From: Lytechinus variegatus
Lineage: Eukaryota; Echinodermata; Echinoidea; Temnopleuroida; Toxopneustidae
Assembly: GCF_018143015.1 (NCBI RefSeq)
Contig: NC_054756.1
Span: 21,137,298 to 21,201,297, forward strand
DNA length: 64,000 bases
Direction: 5' to 3'
The translations under genes and the position numbers were made by a program. The notes under the pieces are model-generated. The model had not been told where the DNA came from. It did not search any database and saw only the letters and a program-made list of their open reading frames with translations. Shown here in pieces: positions 33,012 through 43,300 of this stretch. Positions within the stretch are counted from its first letter, which is position 1, and the number at the start of each line of letters is the position of its first letter.

Positions 33012-35780
33012 ACTTAACATTTCATTACATACATGTAGTACATTTATGAATAATAAATCTTATTTTATACAACAAACCATACATGTATTCCAATCTATCA
33101 TGAAATTTGGGGGTCAAGACATTTAAAAACAACATGATCATTCAATAAATTCAAAGCTACTCTATCTACATAAGTTAAATAAACTAACTTGCAGCATTTA
33201 CTTATTTTTACTTTCTTCTCAAATAGCACATAATCCAACACTCATTTGAAGACAATATATACCTATTCTATTGGCATGTTGATGAAAATGAATACTTTAA
33301 TTCAAAAAAGGGGATTGTGAAAACCTTTAAATTTCTTCTTCATAATTTTCATCTGGTAAAAAATGTATTTATCTGATGACTTATGTGTTAAAGTGACATT
33401 TGCTAGTATTATTATACATCGAAGTGTAGAGATATTCTCCCTTTGTGCGAATGCATGAATGAAAAAAAATTGAATCATGGATAAAGAATTACAGTAGACA
33501 ATACATAAGTGGAATTTACTCGAAGCATTTTTTCAGACAAGAATATGCAAAAGGTTATATTCACCTTCTTAGTAAAATTTTGCTTCAATATGTCAAATAG
33601 ATAATAATAAGAAGAATAGCAATAATAATAACAGCATATTTACCCATGGTAGCCACTTCAGTTCCAAAAAAATGTTCTCCCAGCGGGCCCAACTATTATT
33701 ATTATTACCCTGGCTTAGCTGGGCTGCCTTGACACTCAAGCATTCGAGGAATTTATTCCTACCAGATACCCCTTCACCTCACCTGGGTTGAGTGCAGCAC
33801 TATGTCGGCAGATTTCTCGCTGAAAAAAAGTGCCTTGGCTAGGGATTGATCTCGCGTCTCTCAGATTAAAAGACGACAGTCATAACCACTAGACCACGAC
33901 GCCCCCAACAAATTGATGTCTGTGGTCCCAACAGAATTGTCCTTGGCAGTGTCACATGTTATGCAGGGAAGTGAATACAATGCATTGTATACAGGGTGTA
34001 CAAATTCATACAATCTTTACTAGAGGTAGCATTCATTGTGCAAAATATTTTACCTCGATATCACTATTCAGCCTCATTTTAATACAAACTGCTATTGTGG
34101 ACAATTCTGACAACTTTTTCCTTTAATTACTAGTATGTGATTGTAAATATAAAGTAGAAATATAACAAACTTATATTAAAATATAAACAAGGGTGACCTT
34201 GTATCTCAAAACCTTGACATAGCTTTTTCAGACAAATCATGTCCCTAAAGCCTAGCTCATTTTCTTGTGAATGAAGCCAAGGATTACAGCTAAGAAGAGA
34301 CAGTTGCAACTCAATTTCATGTACCTTTACCTATACCTCTCTATATTGAACACTTGGTAAGATACACTGTATAAAGTGGGGTTTCATTGAGCTGTTTGTA
34401 CGTATGACTTTATAGCACTTTACTTTACAAACTGGGGACCTGTTCAGGCAGCGTAAATGCACGAGGGCAACAGGTGATTTCTCCTTCATGACAGCCCAAA
34501 TCGCCCCTCAAATTCCCCCTAAATGCACGCTTGTAGGCGACCATTCTTCCTAGAGTCGCCCCAAGATTTGTCACAAGCAATATTCAAGATTATTTAGAAA
34601 ATTAATATTCTAACTATAGCAGAATAATGGTATTTGCATTTACTGTGTAATCTCTTGTTGCCCCTAAAAAATGGTCCTTAAAATAAAAGAAATGGCCTAC
34701 AAAATTCTTCAATCATCCCCAACGTGGAAAAAAAGATAGCCCCTACAAAATATAGATTATTTCCTACCCTGTGTTAAGGAATTACAAAGAGGAGGTAGTG
34801 TAGTGAAGGTAGGCCTAATTTAATTCTGACATAACTTCCAGTTTCATTCACTTATATATATTTTAGTGAGGGAATTTCATTACATGATAGAATATAACAT
34901 ATTGAACTCGCTAGTCGTTCAAAATACATGATCAACATTTCTACTATAAATACTATTGGAGATTTTTTTTTACAAGAACTACAGAAACATAAAAACATGA
35001 ACATGAGTTGTGATATCAAGTAGATTACAATGACATAATCTATACAAAGAATAAAAATTGTTTCAATGTACACATTAAAACCTCATATTTCAAAAGTGTA
35101 TATACATATCTACCTCTCTATTTTTTGAGTAGGTAATAGAACCTTCATTATTGAAACTGTCCCTAAAACTGTTGGTGAACGAAGCAGCAAGCAAGAGACC
35201 ACCAGGACTCATCTGGCGCAGTTGAGAACACCAATAGTTGATGCAATTTAATGTATATAATTCTATACTTTTTTGTTACTTAACATTTATATCTATATTT
35301 TATTTCTGACAATTGTAAGCGCTGTGATACTTTTTGTGTATAGCGCATATAAATAACCGTTATTATTATTTTTGCTTGTCATACTAAGCACAAAATGGAC
35401 TTTTTTTCACAATTCAATAAGTTGAATATACCTTCCTATTTGTTAATTCCATTAATATAATTCCTATCTGACATTTCATGCCAGGGTCCTCTTACACCAG
35501 GGGTACCAACAGATAGTAAAATCATTTTAAAGATTGTTAATCATTAATTATCTTAATGCAATTAATCATGAAAATTAGTTCCACGATCAATCGCTGAACT
35601 TTGTGCGATGACACACCAAGGTTTACTTTATTCATGTATTTATGCCAGGTGTGTGAAAAATCATTTGAGTTCTTTGTGATATTATTTGAAACTCATCTGG
35701 GTACAATGAGGTAAGTCTTTTGAAAGAGGGTAAATTCACAAGTAGAAGAAAAACTACGGCCTCATATAAAGTTGATACAA
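33012..35780. other. Intergenic DNA with one SINE and one retroposon tail
   Basis: A diverged tRNA-derived SINE on the minus strand lies at about 33694-33905: an (ATT)n tail at 33694, a body with CCTCACCTGGGTTGAGTGCA, and a degraded B box. A plus-strand LINE/SINE 3' end lies at about 35215-35375, with AAGCGCTGTGATACT and TATAGCGCATATAAAT before a TTATTATT tail. 33906-35200 holds nothing recognised. Confidence 0.55.
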
Positions 35781-35786
35781 TTATAA

Positions 35787-35993
35787 CAGAGCTGCCAACC
35801 CGAACAAGAACATTTCAGTATTTTTAAAGCTGAAAATTAGTATTTTGGCGAGGAAATCAGTATTTTCAAAGAAATACCATAGGACAACACATAAAACTGA
35901 AATTTAAGAAATCAGTATTTTGCATGAAACCATCAGTATTCTTCTCATTTTTCAGTACTAAATACTGAAAATCCGTACTACTTGGCAGCTCTG
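35787..35993. mobile_element. Short TIR element CAGAGCTGCCAA with 6-bp duplication TTATAA
   Basis: It starts CAGAGCTGCCAACC and ends TTGGCAGCTCTG. A perfect TTATAA lies on both sides (35781-35786 and 35994-35999). The 207-bp interior repeats ATCAGTATTTT motifs. It is non-coding. Confidence 0.75.
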
Positions 35994-36381
35994 TTATAAT
36001 GTATTCCTCTATACCCTTCCTGGTGGAGGACTTCAGGGAATGGAACTACAAGGTAAATGAATATCACTGATTAGCAATACTGGTAAGTGAAATGTAACCT
36101 TATGAAAATAATTCTCCATTAGAAAGTATCACTAGGGGTTCCATTAATGTCAATTTTATATTGTCGCGTTGGTGCAGAAACGCCCTTATGCAATGCCCTA
36201 ATGTACGATGATAAGAGCATTTCTGCGTGCATGCAATGCACAAAAGTGTAGTGCTAAGGGCTTTCCTGCACTGACAGGACGATACAACATTGAATGGGTG
36301 TAACTGATTATAGGCAGCACAAAACGATTCACCCAGAAAGCGAAATGCACGTAACTCACTGATGTGTACTTTTAGGGCAGT

Positions 36382-36569
36382 CAGAGCTACCAAGTCTCAC
36401 GCATTATGCGTGAGACTCAAGCATTTTGGTCTCTTGTTCATCCCCTCAAATCTCTGTCTCACGCAACTATCACAGCCTATCCCCATATACATTGTACACA
36501 ATGTCTGTGATCTCACTCAGATTCATAGAAAATCTCACGCATAGCTGGTCTTTGAACTTGGCATCTCTG
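36382..36569. mobile_element. Short TIR element CAGAGCTACCAAGT with 6-bp duplication GGCAGT
   Basis: It starts CAGAGCTACCAAGT and ends ACTTGGCATCTCTG. GGCAGT is duplicated exactly at 36376-36381 and 36570-36575. The interior has a TCTCACGCATTATGCGTGAGA hairpin near the left end and a second TCTCACGCA copy near the right. Same terminal family as 35787-35993. Confidence 0.75.
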
Positions 36570-37302
36570 GGCAGTTCCATATAATAATCAAGCTTTTTGG
36601 ACATCCAATCTGACCCCCCCCCCTTCTCAATTCCTCCTCCAACTCCACAAACCACTCAAACCATAATATGAGGGCATTGCAACTTTTCATGTGACCTAGA
36701 AAACTAGACAAATCATTTCAGAGAGGCCTCACAGGTTGTAAAGGTGCCCCTTTAAAGTAAGCCTTTGGTGGACTATTTAGTGAAAGATAGCTAACATGGA
36801 TCTTGCTGGTGTGAGTGATGTGTGGTTTGGAGTTAATAGATAGGAAGAAGGCAGAGAACCACCTTCATCCACATGAAAACAAACCTATTCAAAATCTTGG
36901 AATATGACTGAAAACTTCATGAATGCCATTCTTTCTACATCCATGTGGGAAATATCTAGACTTTCAACAAGTCGGCATTTTGCTTTTCGGATGTCTCTTT
37001 GAAGCCACCTTATTTTTCTACACTACATTGTATTCAAGAATTTCCGGGGGTAGTTCTGGCGCTTTTATCTCCTTTCCAAACTTGGCCCTTTTCCACATGA
37101 CGCAAGACTATGTCACTTCGCTGCATTTCATCGGTCAGTCATTATACTTGCAGTTGCATATATGAATATTCAGGTGCTACACTGTACATAGTATTGATGA
37201 AAAAAAGAAGAACTTTCCCTGACTTGTACTTCTGCTGGATGGCAAATATTGAGATAGGATGATATCAGAGTCATAAATATTGTATTCCATTCCACAGAGA
37301 AA

Positions 37303-40300
37303 TCACTCTATTTTCAACAGCTCAACTTCAAAGGTCAGCTCTGCATTACCTGGTATAGTGCTAAGATGTCAAGGAATTTTTTTTTTCATTTTATTATCGC
37401 TTCATTTATGTCACATTCAAGGCCATCAAAATAACAAAAATACAAATTGTTACGTATAAGAATTTTGCAAGCAAGAGTGACACAATTACAAGAAAAAATC
37501 TTCAACATACCAGTACATAAATACTTGACTATAAAAGGCAAAGCTAGTAGAGTCTAGCCTAAGCATAAAAGGAATGGAAAGCGAAACCCAAAGAGTGCGT
37601 GGGGTCAGGCTCGGACGGATAAATAATGTATTACACATTGTGGATTCAAAGCACTGTGCGACACCTATCGGTTACAGCAGACAACCCAATTTCAAACTTC
37701 GGGGTCGACATCGCAGAACACAGTGCTAGCATTCTGATACTTCACGAATGAAACCCATAGCAAACGTGGAAGAAGAATTCACCCAAAACGGTCCAAATTT
37801 CGCAAAGAAATCTGCAGAAAATTTCTCTCTCACTCCTAGATCCTGGTCGACATTATAATAAATTTCGGCCTGTCCGCTACGACCAATAGGTGGCGCACTA
37901 TATTGGAATCCACCTGGTTCAAGTATCAGTCTGACCTCATGGAAATAAATTGGCAAACAATTTTTTGGTCAACCCTTATGTACAGTAAAAGTGTGACCGA
38001 ATACAGCTGTGATACATTAATTTCTATTCTAAATGCTGTTAAAGCATTGTTTCAGTTTCATCCCGGCTTATAGATCTGCAATTACGGCTTGTAGACCTGC
38101 AGTAACGCTCTGACTTCAATTTCACTTTTTATTTGTATTTTGTCTATGCAGGGGAGCCCTTGTAAGTAATCATGGAAGTATTAAATCCTGAGGAAATCTA
38201 AATCAACCATTCAATGCTAGTAAGGTTCCACTGAATGTTGTGCAAGGTAATATCAATTTGATACTCCTTACATGCTTCATGCAAACTAATTACCTTTGAC
38301 CTAGTTTTGTAGCGCTATTCAATTCAATATTTTATAGGATTCTCATATTCAATTACCATCTTGTTAAAGTTTCATTGAATACTAGACTAATTTTGAAATC
38401 AATACAAAATATTGCATTTTCATCTCTGAAGTGATCACTGAACTGAAATTCTACTCCTCAAAACATCAACTCTACTCAATAACCATACATATTTTCATAA
38501 GAATTAACAATTCAATAATGTAATAAACAATTCAAAATCTTAGCCTTTTGGTTCAATCTTTTTTTATGTTGATAAGTCAACAAAGTTGAAGTTCTCTGAT
38601 CTCTAAAGACTTCTGACTTAAATTTCATACTGCTTTTTATTATCTTCATTTGATTTATCTATATTATACAAGATTTGTCGAATTTGGTTGACTTTAATAC
38701 AGGAATTTGAATTTAATGACCTAAACTGACCTTTGACCTTGACAGATGATCTCATATGTTTATTTTTATTTTATCTTAATCTTAAATCTTGACCTGCTTG
38801 AACAACCATACCTGTTATCATAATATTAATATTTGGTATCAAATGGTTTGCTAATATCAGTCATTTATATGTAAAAGGATATACTCCCGGATAACCCATT
38901 TTACCATAGCCATAGTCCGGTGAGCACTTCAATTTAGCCTTCTCTCCCAAACTCATCTGAAAGGGAAATCAGATCAAAAATGAATTAGATAACAATGTAT
39001 ATATTTACTTTCTAGAGATTGTTATTGCATATAGTCATTTTAGCTACAAAATGAAAAAGCATACTCTTTGCATATAATGATGAAAACAAAAATAATCTCT
39101 CCATCCAAAATCATTCTCCATGTCAATGAATTCAATTTTACTTTATAAGGATTGTTCAATTAAATTTGCAGATTATTATAAACGCAGTTAGGGAAAGCTC
39201 TCGGACTAGAAGCCGGAGCTTCAAATATTAAGTTGAATAAATTTACTGTATAAGGATTGTTCAATTAAATTTGCAGATTATTATCAAAGCAGTTGGGGAA
39301 AGCTCTCGGACTAGAAGCCGGAGCTTCAAATATTAAGTTGAATAAGCAAAATAAAAGACTACAAGGAACTGGTTGATCAATCATATGGGATGATAATGGA
39401 TATTATGTACAATTGTAGTAGGCAGTTATTATTGTTTTTTATTCACGGGGGGGGGCCACATTTCACAACCTAGAGTACTGCCTAAATTTGCAACATTGAA
39501 TAAACTTTAACATTGCAGTGAAAAGCATTTTTTTTTGGGGGGGGCTCTTCTTTTATTTTCCAGCTCTTTTCAGCATTTTGGGGGCAAAATCGCACCCCAA
39601 GCCACTCTGTATTGTCCCCCTCTGCATCATAGTATGGTTTTTAACAGCCAAAATAATTACTTTTTTTGTATTTTCACACAATGGCGTATAGTGATATTTT
39701 TCTGAGTATTATATTCAGGATTTATTTGCTAAAATGCTAAAAAGGGTTACAATGAATTGAAACACTCAAAAAGTAATTCAGTCATACCTGAGCGATACCT
39801 TCATCCATCCCTCTCACAACCTGACCGCTTCCTAGAGTGAATTTGTGAGGCTGGCGCACGATAGACTGATCGATGATCTTGCCATTTGACGTTAGTTTCC
39901 CTGTTTGTAAAAGAACATGACAAAGCTCAGACCAAAATTCATTCATCACTAGCAAAACATTATCACCTTTTATAAAGAAAACTGTATCAGCTGCTGTGTT
40001 TTTAACATATCAACATGCCCTTACATCATCCCAGGCAGTTTCTTTATGTGTATTCTGGATGTATACTACGGTCAATAATACACTTAACACAGTACACAAT
40101 CACATACATTTACACATGCTTAAATGATGTCCACATTCTCTAAATGAATAAAGGTATATATCTGCACCAAAAGACAAGGCCATCCATGGTCATTGCAGCC
40201 AATTCCTGTCTCATTGGCCTTGAAGAATGGAGTTTTTGGTGCCTATTTAAAAAAAATCTTGTTTGTGTGCTTTTATAAAAAAAAAAAGAGTAATAAAAAT

Positions 40301-43300
40301 GGCCTTACACTAAAAAAGTGCAATCCAAGGCCTGGATTGCTTGACATAATAATGTATGTGGTCTAAATTGAAGAAAATACTGACAATGTGCTAATATGGT
40401 TTGTTTAAATAATTTTGAGGAGACCTTTATGATTTGGAGTTTCCAGAAAACAAATATGTAGACAGCCTAGAAAGCCACTCTCTCTTTACTTTTAAAGTTC
40501 AATCATACCTACTTGACAAAAACTTTAATGGAAATTATTTTTTACATACATCATTTTAAGAAGTTTTTTAACAGTCAAATACATTCTTTAGGCAAGGCTC
40601 CACTCTTACTTCTTTTCTTGGTAGTCCGATCAGTCCACTAATATCATCAATTTCATTTTTTTGGTGGCCCGCAAAGCAAATTTAGTGGCCCTAAGACAAT
40701 AGAAAATATAATAATATATCAAAACTTTGGGAGCCCAATCGGGCAACCAAGTGTGGGTTTTCACAGAATTTGGTGGCCCGACTCTCATTTTTGGTTGCCC
40801 CAGGCCACTGCTAATGTCGAGCCCTGTTCTACGAGTTCATACTAAGAAATACTCACCTACATAATGTATAACACATGTTTGTCCTTTCTTTGGTCGATTC
40901 ACTCCTATAAAGAAATGAGAAAAAGGAAGGTTCTGATTAAGTATAGTCATGATGTAAAAGAATAGTACTAAACATGCTCTGTATTAGCTCTGTGATGATT
41001 TTGAAATATATTTTCATCTTGTACCAATAGCAGGAGCGGATCCAGGAAGCGTGCAAGTCCCCCGCCAGTGCGGGACAATATGGTTGCTGGTGGGGAGGGA
41101 GTTGATGTCATTTTCATCCGATATTTGGAACCGTTGGATATTTGGGCACTTTACTCTAGATTAAATACCATTATAACAGTAGAGGCACGCCTGCTTTGGA
41201 AAAGGACAAAAGAAACAACACCAAAAAGAGTGTCATTTTTCCTTCCCAAAATGTTGTCTCAATGAGGTCAGAAGCCCATTTGTTTTGTGTGATGATGACT
41301 ACAAAATCCTCATGAAAACAAAAGTACCGGTAGACAGTGAATTTTTAAAGTAGGTGGTGAAAAGGGGTGATTTTTCACGAGGAATCTGCTTATCACATTT
41401 TTATTTGCCATCAACATATAAGTAATCGTTCTGCAGCAAATGTAAACAGAGGTAATTGGTATCATTAACTGGAGGCTATCTCTCAAATTGGATATGGTAC
41501 CTAGGGTGCGTTTATTCGACACTTTTTTACCCTAGAATCATGATTAGAATCATGATTCAAATCACGATTCTGCAGAATCACGATTGCGTTTAGTCGAAAT
41601 TGAATATAATCATGATTAGAATCACAAACATGAAACACGAAAAAAGGGGCGTTTGGAAAGACGTTTCTGTAGAATCACGAACGAAAAAGGTCATATAAAC
41701 GATATCGTGATTTGAATCATGATTCTATGACGTCATTGTGTCGTGCTTCTTCCGGCTTCGACTCAAAGGCGCGCGCTGTGTTTCGTGCAGGTTAATTTTC
41801 GTGTAGCAGTATTGCCACCATTTAGGAATTATTATTCTGTGTACTGTACCCCCGGGGTTGTACTGTAGCGTCATTTGTATATTTCATTGTTTTCATCAAT
41901 CATTTCTTCAAGTTCCAAAGGCACAAATTGGACTGATTGACGATGAATTAACTCAGGGCTCTGCTTGTGCTTTGGGCTCAGCCTGAAGCACAAGCATCCC
42001 TTACCGGGATTCACAGAAATAAGACGATCCCTTTCAGCGGCGCTTGCGAGGGAGGGACTTCAACGGAGATGTGGCACCGCCTGTCGAGACAAAATTAACA
42101 GAATTCGTGCCCAGTACAGGACCATCATAGACAAGAAAAATCGATCGGGAGGTGGGAGGGAGGATAATGACCCCTTCTGGTTCCCGATCAAAAACAATAT
42201 GAGGTACAATACACGGAATTCTGGAAGTAAAAGATTTATTTTTCGGAAGCCGAGTAAGCATTGCACTTGCACAAACGTTTGCTCGTTAGCTCCGGCGGCA
42301 GCAAAAATCTAGCAGCCGACGTGAAGTTAGAAACACGTGCGAAAATGTTGACCTATACTTCCTGGGTCAAACTGCGCACTGTGATGCGCACTGGATCGGC
42401 CCGAATTCAGGGAGAAACAGCGTTAGAAAGATGGTCGTATAAACGCTGATTCTGTCGGATCGTGATTCATGCTGCTGTTTTGAATCATGATTCAAATCGT
42501 GATTCAAATCATGATTCTGGGTTGAGGTCGCATAAACGCAGCCTTAGTAAGGACTACATAAGTCTCTGATTGGAGATAATCTCCCACTTGGGAGATAATC
42601 GAGATATTGGCAGTGCGCCTCTCTGTATAAATAAGACACAGCCCCATCCTGAACTTGGTGTTCGGACTGCCTTAGGACTTTTAGGGCTTCACTCTTAGCC
42701 TATAGGGCTGATCTCCGAATGCAATGGAGGGAGAAAATCAAGAAGGTAGTGGTAACAGGGTTCCCACAGAAATTTGAAAACAGAATTCCGTGACTTTTCC
42801 ATGACTAAATTGCTGCTTTCCATGACCTGCTTTCTGGCAGTTTCCAAAATCAGACACATTATGATGGCCTCCATAACCTCCCCTTACAGCCATCCATTCC
42901 ACCCACTACCTTACTCATGACATGTACATCTACATGTACATACATTGGTATATGGTCTGTTTCTGACCAGGGTACAGTACCATATTCATTTCACCAACAT
43001 CAAGATTCAAAATTGTCTTGAACACAAACTCATGTAATTTCTTGAACTGACAGATTTCCATGAACTATTTCCAAATTTTCAGAACTATACAATTTTGAGG
43101 ATAACAGGAGGATGGACACGGAGTGAAATACGGGTGTAGAGTAAGAAATTAAGCTATTTTTCTTTCTCCTATATATTTTTTTCGATAATTTTTGTTAACC
43201 CACCTTTGCCTCTAGGCAGTAGAGGCGCACGGCCAATATTGGAGACTGTCTCCAATGTGGGAGATTATCTCCAATATCAGAGACTTTTGTGAAGAATTTG

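Noticed and set aside
37726-37956. A 76-codon minus-strand frame inside the FKBP1 AT-AC intron
   Set aside because: No domain recognised, no phase-compatible splice partners, and FKBP1 is complete without it.
38883-38956. GT donor (GTATAT) two bases upstream of the AT-AC intron start
   Set aside because: Using it with the TTAG acceptor at 37362/37361 puts the last FKBP1 exon out of frame and loses the conserved C-terminus.
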